From Collinsella stercoris DSM 13279 (GTDB lineage: Bacteria; Actinomycetota; Coriobacteriia; Coriobacteriales; Coriobacteriaceae): a stretch of DNA of 64,000 nucleotides. How positions within the stretch are numbered: the stretch's first letter is position 1; each line of letters starts with the position of its first letter. The DNA lies in assembly GCF_020735465.1 (NCBI RefSeq), contig NZ_CP085935.1, positions 2,396,751 to 2,460,750 of the forward strand. Direction: 5' to 3'. The notes beneath the pieces are model-generated. The model was not told the DNA's origin and did not search any database. It saw only the letters and a program-made list of their open reading frames with translations. The position numbers were made by a program, and so were the translations under genes. This document shows positions 22,424 through 30,290 of the stretch, in pieces.

Positions 22424-22490
22424 AATACACTTCTGTAAGTGTATGTCAATAGATAACGGAGATGTTGTATATTTGTCTTAACGAGACAAT
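22424..22490. promoter_or_regulatory. operator-like repeats in the divergent regulatory gap
   Basis: ATACACTT ctgt AAGTGTAT (22424-22443) is a perfect inverted repeat. TTGTCTTAACGAGACAA (22474-22490) is a second dyad just before the ATG at 22502, and a related TTTGTCTAAACAAT stands near 22389. These are candidate binding sites for the flanking HTH proteins. The AT-rich gap fits two divergent promoters. Confidence 0.55.
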
Positions 22491-22501
22491 GGAGGACGGT
22501 C

Positions 22502-22897
22502 ATGCCAGAGAAGAACGACAGGGAGATCATAGACTTCGGCTTGCTCGGCGCGCTTATTCGCCATAAGCGGCAGCAGGCGGGGTTCAGGCGCGCAGAAGAC
22601 CTCGCCGCTGTGATAACCGAGCTGGTCGGATATCCCGTCTCAAAGGAGACGCTCTATAAAGTAGAGAGCGGGAGGCAGAAGCCGAGCCTGGAGCTGTACG
22701 TTTCGATAATGCGTGCCTTGGAACCTGATGGCGATTACAAGTTCGACGGTCTCGTCGACATGGCGCTCCCGAACTCGTGGAGCTGTTTCCTCGGTGAGGA
22801 GGATTACGATCGGTACGCAGAACTCTATCCAGATGACCGCGAGGACCTGGCATACGTAAAGGAAGCCGCTCGGAAGAAAAAGGGACTTATTGCCTAA
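22502..22897 (+). CDS. XRE-family HTH regulator of the island
   Basis: A 131-aa transcription factor. Residues 12-75 form an XRE/Cro-type HTH (LGALIRHKRQQAGFRRAEDLAAVI, then YPVSKETLYKVESGRQKPSLELYVSIMRAL). The C-terminal 50 residues are acidic and aromatic (SWSCFLGEEDYDRYAELYPDDRED). The only rightward gene within the late region, divergent from the excisionase-like and antirepressor genes, so probably their repressor. Confidence 0.8.
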   Translation: MPEKNDREIIDFGLLGALIRHKRQQAGFRRAEDLAAVITELVGYPVSKETLYKVESGRQKPSLELYVSIMRALEPDGDYKFDGLVDMALPNSWSCFLGEEDYDRYAELYPDDREDLAYVKEAARKKKGLIA

Positions 22898-22906
22898 TGG
22901 AAGAAG

Positions 22907-22934
22907 AAAGGCCGCCCGGTGGGGCGGCCTTCGC
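22907..22934. terminator. hairpin terminator between regulator and Zn-ribbon gene
   Basis: AAGGCCGCCC and GGGGCGGCCTT pair. On the minus strand TTTCTTCTTCC follows, so it ends leftward transcripts from the portal/MuF block; it also closes the rightward regulator gene. The tandem TTCGCAGTCG repeated next to it is over the stop of the 22959 gene. Confidence 0.7.
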
Positions 22935-22958
22935 AGTCGTTTCGCAGTCGTTTCGCAG

Positions 22959-23231
22959 CTACGAGAACAGCTCGTCGACCTCTCGGCGCTGGCGTTCGAG
23001 CGTCTCACGGTAGCGCCGCGCACAGCCCTCGCACAGGATGCGCCCGTTCGCCACGCGGTCGTCGGTCACGGGCTGGCCGTCGCGGCCGAGCAGCTGCCAG
23101 TGGGGGAACTCCCGGACGAGCGACGGAGCGTCGGAAGAGAGCCTGCCGTGCCTCATGGACTCGCGCAGCGGGCGCTCCTCGGTGCGGCCGCACATGTCGC
23201 AGGTGATCTTGGCGGTGATATCGAGTGCCAT
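22959..23231 (-). CDS. small zinc-ribbon phage protein, 90 aa
   Basis: A 90-aa protein with two CxxC pairs: TCDMCGRT near the start and LCEGCARRY near the end, a likely zinc ribbon. The middle contains REFPHWQLLGRDGQPVTDD. Located after the MuF gene cluster. DNA or protein binding is possible; no exact family known to me. Confidence 0.65.
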   Translation of the reverse strand: MALDITAKITCDMCGRTEERPLRESMRHGRLSSDAPSLVREFPHWQLLGRDGQPVTDDRVANGRILCEGCARRYRETLERQRREVDELFS

Positions 23232-23247
23232 TTATTTCCCCCTGAGG

Positions 23248-23490
23248 TCAGTACCACATGTAGGTGCCGGATTCCAACAGTGCGCCGTTCACGCTCATCT
23301 GGCGGTCGAGGCAGCTGATCAGCTTGCATGCATAAAGCTGGTACCACGTCTCATCGTTGTGGTCGAGCATCACGCCGTCTTGGATCGAGACGTCGAAGGA
23401 GATGCGCCCGGTCTCCTCGGGCTTGCCCTCGATGAGGTATTCGTATTCCGGATTATCGTCGCTGCCTCCGATTCGTCGGTATTCGAGCAT
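23248..23490 (-). CDS. phage hypothetical protein, 80 aa
   Basis: An 80-aa protein starting with ATGA overlap on the minor head protein stop. It has several aromatic residues (YEYLIEG, TWYQLYACKLISC, SGTYMWY) and an acidic N-terminal half. No recognised domain. Being coupled to the MuF-like gene, it may be an immunity or accessory factor for that protein's C-terminus, but that is speculation. Confidence 0.55.
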   Translation of the reverse strand: MLEYRRIGGSDDNPEYEYLIEGKPEETGRISFDVSIQDGVMLDHNDETWYQLYACKLISCLDRQMSVNGALLESGTYMWY

Positions 23491-25283
23491 CAGGCTGCCT
23501 CCTTTCCATCAATCCACTCCTTGAGCATCTTCTGGTAATTATACAGCTCGTTCGCCTTGTCGTGGGCCTGCCCCTGCGTCATGCCCTCGGCCATGTACCG
23601 CGCCTCCAGCGCCTCGTGCCTGAACAGGACGAGGTCGTGCGGCAGAGGGCGGCCCGTGTCTATGAGCCGCTGGATGGACTGAGCCATGTAGTAGTCCGGG
23701 TCGAATTTCCTATGGCCGTCGGCGAGGTCGTGCTCCTCGACGAACAGGTGCATGAAGGCGCGTTCCGCCTCGGTTGCGTCCATGCCGGACGCCTCCGCGA
23801 TCTTGGCGATGGTCGATGCGCGGTCTCGGTTCGCGAGCTCCTCGTAGTAACGCTTGGCGTGCGCCTCCGCCCGCTTGCGCCCCGCCCCCATCGGCTGGCT
23901 GATCGCGCCCGAGTTGACCGCCTTCTTGAACAGGCTGCGCTGCCTGCCCCCGCTCAGATACCTCCAGCTTTGCTCGGGGATGCCCTCGGCCTCGAGTTCG
24001 GCGGAGAGGGCGAGCCTGGCATCATTCTTGTCCATGCCCCGCGCCTTGAGCGCCCGCCTCACGCCGTCCCCGTCCATGAACTCCCTCATGGTGCGGCGGC
24101 TCGCGTCCGTCTTGCGGATGCGCGGCATGTCGCCGGCCCACTCGCGGTTTGGTGAGCGTTGGAGCACCGCCGCCTTGCCCTTGCGGTTGGCCTCTTCGAT
24201 GTAGCGCCTCATGCCCTCCTGCTGCCCGCGCAGCTTGGCCTTCAGCTTCTCGACCTCGGCGATGTTCGCCATGCTCGCGTCCTTGTCGGCGATCAGCTGC
24301 GCGCCCGCCAGCTCGCGCTTGGTCTGGCGGATGTCGCGCTCGCGCCTGCGCTGCCCCTGCGTGAGCCTGTACACCTCGTCGGAGGGCAGTCCGCTGGGAT
24401 GGCCGGGGTTCGGGGAGTACATGCGCGGCGTTCCCGGTATCCACGGCCCGAAGCTGTGGCGGCAGTTCGCGCCGCCCAGCCCGTCCACCTTGCCGTAGCC
24501 CGTCTCGCGGTAGAAGTCGCGGTAGCGCACGCCGTCGATCTCCACGTCCCCGTCGAGCGAGTAGACGCGCCCCTGCCACTTGGCATGGCTCGGCCGCGCC
24601 CCGCCGTGGCTCGATACCTCCACGAGCCTGATGCCCGCGCCCCCGCACACGTCGAGGGTGCGGCGCATGCCGTCCTGCGCTATCTGGGTGCGCACGTGGC
24701 GGCGCACGGCCACGTCGATGCGGTTCACGACGGTCTGCCGCCCCGTCTCGGCGTCGCGGTAGGCGATCGTGGAGATGCCCTCGCGCATCATGCGGCGCAC
24801 GGCCCGGTGTATCGCCCGCTCGGCGGTCTCCGCGCCGGTGTTCACCTTCGCGGCGGCCTCCGCGACGCAGCGGTTCCAGAGCGACAGCGCGCCCTGCGCC
24901 ATGTCCACGTTGTCGCGCGCGAGGATCTCGGCGATGCCGCGCGCGGTCAGCTCGACCTGCCGGGGGAGCGTGCGCCCGGCTGCGTCCCTCGCGTCCTTCG
25001 GCATGCGCCCGAGGTCGCTGCGGTCGCTGCGCCCCAGCGCGTCCTCGACGGTGCGGAGCACGGCGCGGTTCGCGTCCTCGCGGTGCCTCTCGATGAACGC
25101 CATGAGCTGCGGGGCGGCGGACTGAGCGAGCAGGTTGAGCGCGGTGGTGCCGCGCTGCCCGAGCCCCTCCGCGCCCTTGTCTAGGAGCAGTCGGCACAGG
25201 TGGGCGAGCATGTCGGCCTCGATCTCGCCGTACACCGCCGCCACCATGTCCCCCGCGCGGTCGAGGTAGTCCGGGTCCAGCAT
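23490..25283 (-). CDS. phage minor capsid (MuF-like) protein with extended C-terminus
   Basis: A 597-aa protein beginning right after the portal stop. Residues 1 to about 330 match the Phage_min_cap2/MuF group (MAFIERHREDANRAVLRTVEDALG, TAYRDAETGRQTVVNRIDVAVRRHVRTQ, HGGARPSHAKWQGRVYS, GANCRHSFGPWIPG). Residues 330-380 are a charged coiled coil. The C-terminal 200 residues are a separate module ending FRHEALEARYMAEGMTQGQAHDKANELYNY, a HExxE-like signature repeatedly found at the end of MuF proteins; it may be a toxin-like or metal-binding domain. It is injected or head-internal in related phages. Confidence 0.82.
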   Translation of the reverse strand: MLDPDYLDRAGDMVAAVYGEIEADMLAHLCRLLLDKGAEGLGQRGTTALNLLAQSAAPQLMAFIERHREDANRAVLRTVEDALGRSDRSDLGRMPKDARDAAGRTLPRQVELTARGIAEILARDNVDMAQGALSLWNRCVAEAAAKVNTGAETAERAIHRAVRRMMREGISTIAYRDAETGRQTVVNRIDVAVRRHVRTQIAQDGMRRTLDVCGGAGIRLVEVSSHGGARPSHAKWQGRVYSLDGDVEIDGVRYRDFYRETGYGKVDGLGGANCRHSFGPWIPGTPRMYSPNPGHPSGLPSDEVYRLTQGQRRRERDIRQTKRELAGAQLIADKDASMANIAEVEKLKAKLRGQQEGMRRYIEEANRKGKAAVLQRSPNREWAGDMPRIRKTDASRRTMREFMDGDGVRRALKARGMDKNDARLALSAELEAEGIPEQSWRYLSGGRQRSLFKKAVNSGAISQPMGAGRKRAEAHAKRYYEELANRDRASTIAKIAEASGMDATEAERAFMHLFVEEHDLADGHRKFDPDYYMAQSIQRLIDTGRPLPHDLVLFRHEALEARYMAEGMTQGQAHDKANELYNYQKMLKEWIDGKEAA

Positions 25284-25285
25284 GG

Positions 25286-26689
25286 CTAGAACCCGACGTC
25301 CATGACGGCCTGCTCGGGCATGAGCAGCCGCGCCTCGTCCTCGCTCAGGCCGTAGAACTTCTCGAGGTACATCCACTTCGGCACCACGCCCGCCGCTATC
25401 TCGGCCAGCATCTGCTGCTTCTCGGCCTGCGTGTCGGTGATGATGGAGTCGTCCCACACGACCTCGACGGGCTCCGCGCCCTCCTCGACGTCCGCGCCGC
25501 AGTGGATGCGGGCGCACTCTGCGAGCGAGGTGAGCAGGCGCCCCAGCCCCTTGCCGAGCGCGTTCTCGTGGTTGCGGATGTTGCGCATGAGGGCGGAGTT
25601 GTCCGCGCTCACCTCCGTGGCGGTCTTGAGCCCGCCCGCCTTGTCCGGCTGGAAGTACTGCGAACCGAATCCGCACTCGTCGCCCAGCGCGGCGCAGGCG
25701 GCTGCGTAGGTCTCGTAGATGGACGAGGTGCGCATGGCGGGAGCGAAGGCGTAGGGCTTGCCCTCCTCGCCGATGCCGGAGGACGTGAGGCGGTACAGGC
25801 GCTGCTCCTGGTCGCCGAAGGGCACGGGGCGCGTCTTGCCGTCCGTTCCCGCCTGCCGCACGTCGATCATGGAGTCGGGGAGCATGAGCACCGCGCGCAT
25901 GAGGTCGGTCTCGTCGTAGAGCGCCGTCCACGCGGTGTCGAGCACCTTCATGGCGCCCACGGCGTCCTCGAACACGGACACGCCGTAGGGGCTCGTGTCC
26001 TGCAGGGCGTTGTCGATGGCGGGGGAGAGCAGGCAGAAGGTGGGCGTCTCGCACGCCGTGTCGAAGTCCTCGATGATGCCCAGCGCCTCGGGGGCCAGCT
26101 CCCCGCCGTCCCGCCACACCTTGGTCACCACGTGGTACGTCCCGCCGTCCAGCACGTGCATCTGAAGCTGCACCGCCTGCTTGCCGCCCGCCGTGACGCG
26201 GGTGCAGAAGGCGCACTCCGTGGTGCCGTCCTCGTCCCACGTGAGCGGGACGACCATCTTCGCGTCGTAGCGGCGCACGCGGATGGACGCGCCCCCGTCG
26301 CGCACGTCGAACCACAGCGCCATGGCGCCCGTGCCCATGGCGAAGGCGCGCTCGACGCCGCGCTGGAAGAGCGTGAACAGGCCCGACTCATCGCAGTAGC
26401 GGCGCAGCCACTCGTTCGCGCGCGGGCTGTCCGTGCGCGCGCCCATCTCGTTGGCGATGAGGCTGGCCCACTCGCGGCACACGCGGCGCGCCGGTCGCAG
26501 GGACAGCTTGCGGCGCTTGTGCGCGCGGCCGTCCACGCCCGCGTACCGCTCCTCGTACCAGTCGCAGTCCCCGGTGTACCAGCCGTACCACCGCTCGATG
26601 TGGCCGCTCATGTCCGGCGGCAGCGCGTAGCCGCGCCGCCTGATCTCGTCCCGCGCGCACGCCGGGATGCTGAACTCGTTGTCTGCCAT
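25286..26689 (-). CDS. portal protein
   Basis: A 467-aa portal. Visible features: GHIERWYGWYTGDCDWYEERY near the N-terminus, RPARRVCREWASLIANE, FTLFQRGVERAFAMGTGAMALW, IYETYAAACAALGDECGFGSQYF and KTATEVSADNSALMRNIRNHE, matching the SPP1 Gp6-like portal family of Gram-positive phages. Twelve copies form the DNA channel at one capsid vertex. ATG at 26689 follows the terminase stop by two bases. Confidence 0.86.
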   Translation of the reverse strand: MADNEFSIPACARDEIRRRGYALPPDMSGHIERWYGWYTGDCDWYEERYAGVDGRAHKRRKLSLRPARRVCREWASLIANEMGARTDSPRANEWLRRYCDESGLFTLFQRGVERAFAMGTGAMALWFDVRDGGASIRVRRYDAKMVVPLTWDEDGTTECAFCTRVTAGGKQAVQLQMHVLDGGTYHVVTKVWRDGGELAPEALGIIEDFDTACETPTFCLLSPAIDNALQDTSPYGVSVFEDAVGAMKVLDTAWTALYDETDLMRAVLMLPDSMIDVRQAGTDGKTRPVPFGDQEQRLYRLTSSGIGEEGKPYAFAPAMRTSSIYETYAAACAALGDECGFGSQYFQPDKAGGLKTATEVSADNSALMRNIRNHENALGKGLGRLLTSLAECARIHCGADVEEGAEPVEVVWDDSIITDTQAEKQQMLAEIAAGVVPKWMYLEKFYGLSEDEARLLMPEQAVMDVGF

Positions 26690-26691
26690 GC

Positions 26692-28377
26692 CTAGACCTT
26701 TCTCGCGGCGTTCTTGTAGGCCCCGCGCTTGGTGACCACGTCCATGAGGGCGTAGCGCGTGGCGTCTATCCAGTGGTCGTTCCCGTCGGGGTAGTCGCCC
26801 GAGTACTCGCCCGTGGCCGGGTCCATCTCGAACTCGGCGGCGCGCACCTCGCGGGCGAGGTTGGGGCACCGCGCGGGGTCGATGACCCAGTGCACGGACT
26901 GCAGGAAGCGGTAGCTCATGTCGCGCAGCCCGCCCTTGCCGGCGGCGCGCGCGTCCACGCCCTCGTCCCTCTGCGCCTGGATGCGGTCGGGCGAGGCGTC
27001 GTCGGACAGCACGCGCAGGCGGTGGTAGGCCGGCTCGGCCCCCTCGCGGTCGGGCCACGTGAGGGCCCGCTTGACGCGCTCGGCCGTCTCCGGGGGCTGC
27101 AGCTTGCACCCGCCGTCCTCGTAGAAGGTCACCACGCGGTGCTCGCCGGGCTGCCACTCCGAGAGGGTGAGCGCCCAGGGGTCGGGGAACCAGCCGAAGT
27201 CCTGCCCCGCGTGGACGCGCTCGAAGGACGCTATCTCGGCGTCCGTCACCTCGCGGAACTCGACGCGGTCGAATATCTGCCCGCCGTAGCCGACGGGCTC
27301 GCCCAGGTACTCGTGGCGGTACGCCTGCTCGTCGGTCTGCCTGAGGTCTTCCGCGTCGGCTATGAACTGAGCGCCGAGCCACTCGGGCGGCGCGTCGGTG
27401 TAGCAGCTGTCGAACACCTCCTGCCCCGCGTCGCGGCGGCGGTCGGCCTCCTTGTTCGCCCAGTTGTCCCGGGTGCGCGGCGGGTTGTAGGTGTAGACCA
27501 CGATGGCGCGCTCGCCGCCTCGCGCGGCGGACTGGCGCACGGTTCGCAGCTCGGACATGCCCTTGAACTGGTCGCACTCCTCGAACCACAGGAAGCCGAT
27601 GAAGCCGAACGGGGGCTTGAGGCCCTTGCTCTTGTGCGGGTCGTCGCATCCGGCGAAGAAGATGACCTGCCCGGTGGACTTCTTGCGTATCTTGAGCGTG
27701 GAGACGGGCATCTCGTACTCGTCGTCCAGCTCCAGCTGGTGTATGGCCCAGACCACCTGCGCGTACACCGCGTCGCGCAGGCTGTTCTTGCGCTTCATGA
27801 CGGCGGCGGCGTGCTCGCCGGGGTTGTCCTCGATGTGGCGCACCAGCTCGATGGACGCCCACGAGCTCTTGAGCGAGCCGCGCCCGCCCTTGCACCAGAA
27901 CTCGGTCTGCGCGCCCGTGGCCATGAGCATGTGCGGGCGGAAGAAGTCCCGCCCGATCAGCAGAGCGAAGTCGCGCGTGAACTCGCCGCGCTGCTCGGCC
28001 CGCTCCTCGGGAAGCGCGTCCAGCAGCGTCTTGCCCAGCTGCGTCACGGCGTTGACGGCCACGTAGTCGAGCGGCTTGCCCTCTCCTGCCTTGCGGACGC
28101 GCTCCACGCCCGCCTCGAAGGTCTCGCTCATGCCCGCGAGCACGTTTGCGCGGGTCGTCGTCGCGCGCTCGGCCGCGATGCGCTTGAGGGCGGTAATCCT
28201 AGCCTTGACCTCATCCGTCGCCTCCAGCTTGCACGCCTTGTTGTCCACCGTCTCCGGCTTCCAGCGCGCGCGGTCCGGGTACGCGGCGAGCATCGCCTGC
28301 CGCTGCGTCTTGCCGGCCACGCGCTCGCGGCAGTATGTCTCGTGGCGCGGGTTCGCCAGCGGCTCGTCGGCGTCCAA
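26692..28377 (-). CDS. terminase: small-subunit-like N-terminus fused to large subunit
   Basis: A 561-aa DNA packaging enzyme. Residues 8-75 look like a Terminase_2 small subunit (RHETYCRERVAGKTQRQAML, ACKLEATDEVKARI), whereas residues 140-561 are a PBSX-type large subunit: Walker A GGRGSLKS at about 164-171, Walker B FIGFLWFEE at about 259-267, and the C-terminal nuclease (AGQDFGWFPDPWAL, GNDHWIDATRYAL). No separate terS gene is visible nearby. Both activities, DNA recognition and ATP-driven translocation with cleavage, would be on one chain. Confidence 0.88.
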   Translation of the reverse strand: MDADEPLANPRHETYCRERVAGKTQRQAMLAAYPDRARWKPETVDNKACKLEATDEVKARITALKRIAAERATTTRANVLAGMSETFEAGVERVRKAGEGKPLDYVAVNAVTQLGKTLLDALPEERAEQRGEFTRDFALLIGRDFFRPHMLMATGAQTEFWCKGGRGSLKSSWASIELVRHIEDNPGEHAAAVMKRKNSLRDAVYAQVVWAIHQLELDDEYEMPVSTLKIRKKSTGQVIFFAGCDDPHKSKGLKPPFGFIGFLWFEECDQFKGMSELRTVRQSAARGGERAIVVYTYNPPRTRDNWANKEADRRRDAGQEVFDSCYTDAPPEWLGAQFIADAEDLRQTDEQAYRHEYLGEPVGYGGQIFDRVEFREVTDAEIASFERVHAGQDFGWFPDPWALTLSEWQPGEHRVVTFYEDGGCKLQPPETAERVKRALTWPDREGAEPAYHRLRVLSDDASPDRIQAQRDEGVDARAAGKGGLRDMSYRFLQSVHWVIDPARCPNLAREVRAAEFEMDPATGEYSGDYPDGNDHWIDATRYALMDVVTKRGAYKNAARKV

Positions 28378-28418
28378 GCGCCACCTCCAATCAATCGCGC
28401 CCCCGCCGCGAAAAGCGG

Positions 28419-28446
28419 GAAGCCGCCCCGAAGGACGGCTCCCCAG
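28419..28446. terminator. hairpin upstream of the terminase gene
   Basis: GGGAAGCCGCCCC and GGACGGCTCCC pair imperfectly; a second short hairpin (gtgcgg...ccgcac) follows. No clear T-run. It separates the early operon from the packaging genes and may mark the early/late boundary. Confidence 0.45.
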
Positions 28447-28476
28447 TGCCCCGTGCGGCGGAGGATGACCGCACGG

Positions 28477-28704
28477 CTATGTTCGGCGATGTGTCGCCCG
28501 GCTGAGGTCCATCGCGTCGACCATCGCCCGCAGGCGCTCAACCTCGCGCTCCGCCCTGGCGCCCCGCTCCAGCAGCTCGGCGATGCGCCCGACCACCTCG
28601 GCCCGCGTCGCGCCGTGTCCCAGCACCGCCTCCGAGAGCGCGGGCCAGTTCAGCTCGCCCGCGGGGACGGCGCGCAGGCGCCCGGCGACCTCGCGCGCGT
28701 TCAC
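28477..28704 (-). CDS. small early-region protein, 75 aa
   Basis: A 75-aa helical protein starting at GTG 28704, which overlaps the previous stop (GTGA). It ends RLRAMVDAMDLSRATHRRT and has a coiled-coil-like stretch LLERGARAEREVERLRAM. It is the last gene of the early operon before terminase. Function unknown. Confidence 0.55.
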   Translation of the reverse strand: MNAREVAGRLRAVPAGELNWPALSEAVLGHGATRAEVVGRIAELLERGARAEREVERLRAMVDAMDLSRATHRRT

Positions 28705-28901
28705 CGCAGGGCCCCGGCTATCTCGTCGGCCACCCTGAAGTGGGCGTGCATCCGCCCGAGGTCGCTGCCCCGTATCTCGCGGTCCCCGGCGCCCTCGCTT
28801 ATCAGGCGCGCCCGCTCCCGGCACTCCTCGCCGATGCGCCCGACGGCGGCGAGCTTCTCGCGGCTCCTCGCCAAGTTCCGCTCGTCGAACTCCCTAACCA
28901 T
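28701..28901 (-). CDS. small charged helical protein, 66 aa
   Basis: A 66-aa protein: MVREFDERNLARSREKLAAVG at the start and DLGRMHAHFRVADEIAGALR at the end, nearly all helix. Start ATG 28901 lies inside the end of the preceding Cys-rich gene (8-bp overlap). Unknown phage protein. Confidence 0.55.
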   Translation of the reverse strand: MVREFDERNLARSREKLAAVGRIGEECRERARLISEGAGDREIRGSDLGRMHAHFRVADEIAGALR

Positions 28902-29211
28902 CGCAGTCCTCTCCCTCCGCGGTGAACGTCCCGAACGCGCGGCACCACCCGTTGCCGCACCCGCACGGGCACTCCTCCCAATCGGGGCAGTCCCCGCACC
29001 TGACGGCCGTCTCCGGCTCGTCGTCCGGGTCAACCCAGTCCTCGTCGCGCAGACCGAAACCCATGCGCCGCTCCCTTCTCCTCAGCCTCAGCTCGGCCCG
29101 GCACCCCGGGCATGTGCCCCACAGCCCGTGGCCGTGGAACGGCTGGCCGCACCTCTTGCAGAACCTCGCCCTATGGCTCATCGCGTCCGTCCCCTTCGTC
29201 TCGCAAAGCAT
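28894..29211 (-). CDS. Cys-rich zinc-binding phage protein, 105 aa
   Basis: A 105-aa protein with a zinc ribbon CKRCGQPF...CPGCRAE, then a Cys-rich segment CGDCPDWEECPCGCGNGWC. The start at 29211 has GGGGGAGG upstream; an internal ATG at 29181 is the alternative. It is in the early operon; nucleic acid binding is the likely role. Confidence 0.6.
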   Translation of the reverse strand: MLCETKGTDAMSHRARFCKRCGQPFHGHGLWGTCPGCRAELRLRRRERRMGFGLRDEDWVDPDDEPETAVRCGDCPDWEECPCGCGNGWCRAFGTFTAEGEDCDG

Positions 29212-29224
29212 CGCCGCCTCCCCC

Positions 29225-29440
29225 TCACCCGAGGCGGGCGCCGGTGCGCTTGTCCTGCATCCGCACCTCGACCCACACGCCGTCGTGCTTGGCGAGCGCG
29301 TAGATGATGCGCCGCAGCCCGAGCATGCGGTCGACGGCCTCCTCCTCGGCGGACGTGCGCGAGGTCGCGCGCCACGCGGTGGGGTCGGCGCACCCGCTCG
29401 AGTTGCGGCGGCCCGTGGGGTCCTCGTACACGGCGGTCAC
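29225..29440 (-). CDS. small early-region protein, 71 aa
   Basis: A 71-aa protein from GTG 29440 (GTGA overlap). It begins MTAVYEDPTGRRNSSGCADP and continues EEAVDRMLGLRRIIYALAKHDGVW. The VYEDPTG..NSSG.ADPT start is reminiscent of small phage proteins near transcription regulators (RinA/ArpU neighbourhood), but I cannot assign it. Confidence 0.52.
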   Translation of the reverse strand: MTAVYEDPTGRRNSSGCADPTAWRATSRTSAEEEAVDRMLGLRRIIYALAKHDGVWVEVRMQDKRTGARLG

Positions 29441-29661
29441 CCCCGCCCCGCCGCGCCGCGGTCGGCCCATGCGTCCTCGCGCATCCGGCGCTGCTGCTCC
29501 GCGTAGCGCCGGACGGATGCCGCCTTGGCCTCGCGTGCGGCCTCGTCAAACTCGGCGCGGGTGCACGTGTTCGAGCGCCACAGCAGCGTCACGTCACCGC
29601 GCCCCGCGGCGACACCGCGCCTGAACGCCGCCAGCGCCGCCGCCTGCCTCTCCATCGCCAT
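29437..29661 (-). CDS. small early-region protein, 74 aa
   Basis: A 74-aa, Ala/Arg-rich helical protein (MERQAAALAAFRRGVAAGRG, FDEAAREAKAASVRRYAEQQRR). GTG 29664 or ATG 29661 could start it; both overlap the stop of the upstream gene. Unknown function. Confidence 0.52.
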   Translation of the reverse strand: MAMERQAAALAAFRRGVAAGRGDVTLLWRSNTCTRAEFDEAAREAKAASVRRYAEQQRRMREDAWADRGAAGRG

Positions 29662-30281
29662 CACGCGCCTCCCTCCAGCTTCGCAAGCTCCGCCTCCCAG
29701 TCGATCGCGTTCTGCGCCTTGGGCAGCGGCTTCTCGGGTTGCCGCAGGTCGGCGGGCTTGGACTGGTCGAATTCGACCTGTTTGCGGCTCCACTGCCGTG
29801 CGACGGCGCGCCAGTCGACGACGGGCATCCCGTTGCCGCGCACCCAGCCCTGGGCCTCGAAGTGGTCGAAGAACTCGGAAGGGTCGCCGCGCAGGCAGTT
29901 GGCCGCGAAGTACTCGGCGACCTCCGCCTCGGTCGGCCCCTCCTCCCCGCACCCCTCCTCCCGGATACGGGAATTGGGAATAGGGAGGGAGGAGACTTGT
30001 TCCGTTGCGCGTTTGCTTTCGGTTTTGCTTTCGGTTTTGCTTGGCTGTTTGCTTCCGGTTTTGCTTGGCTGTTTGCTTCCGCCCTTGCTGCCGTTCGCGC
30101 TCATGCTCCTGCTCTTGCCGAGGACCGGTGCGACGGCTATCCACATGGCGGCGGCGTTGCCCGTCAGGGAGGGCTCCTCGCCCGTCCTCATGAACCGGAT
30201 GGCGGCGCCGATGAAGGCGTCGGACTCCCTGCGGTTCGTGAGGGCGAGGGCCCCGTCGACGATCGAATCGAGGATGTTCAC
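29661..30281 (-). CDS. DUF6291-like phage replication-region protein
   Basis: A 206-aa protein. Residues 1-60 (FIGAAIRFMRTGEEPSLTGNAAAMWIAVAP) fit the DUF6291 pattern found in phage replisome-organiser-like proteins. Residues 63-92 are Ser-Lys repeats (GSKQPSK, TESK). The C-terminal part (DPSEFFDHFEAQGWVRGNGMPVVDWRAVARQW) is the common short domain of DnaD-like/replisome organiser proteins. Next to ssb, so a replication initiation role is likely. Confidence 0.66.
   Translation of the reverse strand: MNILDSIVDGALALTNRRESDAFIGAAIRFMRTGEEPSLTGNAAAMWIAVAPVLGKSRSMSANGSKGGSKQPSKTGSKQPSKTESKTESKRATEQVSSLPIPNSRIREEGCGEEGPTEAEVAEYFAANCLRGDPSEFFDHFEAQGWVRGNGMPVVDWRAVARQWSRKQVEFDQSKPADLRQPEKPLPKAQNAIDWEAELAKLEGGA
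29998..30085. repeat. Ser-Lys coding repeats
   Basis: Repeats of about 21 bp (gcttggctgtttgcttccg and variants) encode GSKQPSK-type peptides in the 29661-30281 gene. They are lower in GC than the surroundings. The same repeat family is found in the gene at 34811. Confidence 0.7.
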
Positions 30282-30290
30282 GGACCCTCC

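Noticed and set aside
26773..29307. 844-codon plus-strand frame opposite terminase and early genes
   Set aside because: Antisense to several genes with clear domains; composition is that of a reverse-complement shadow.
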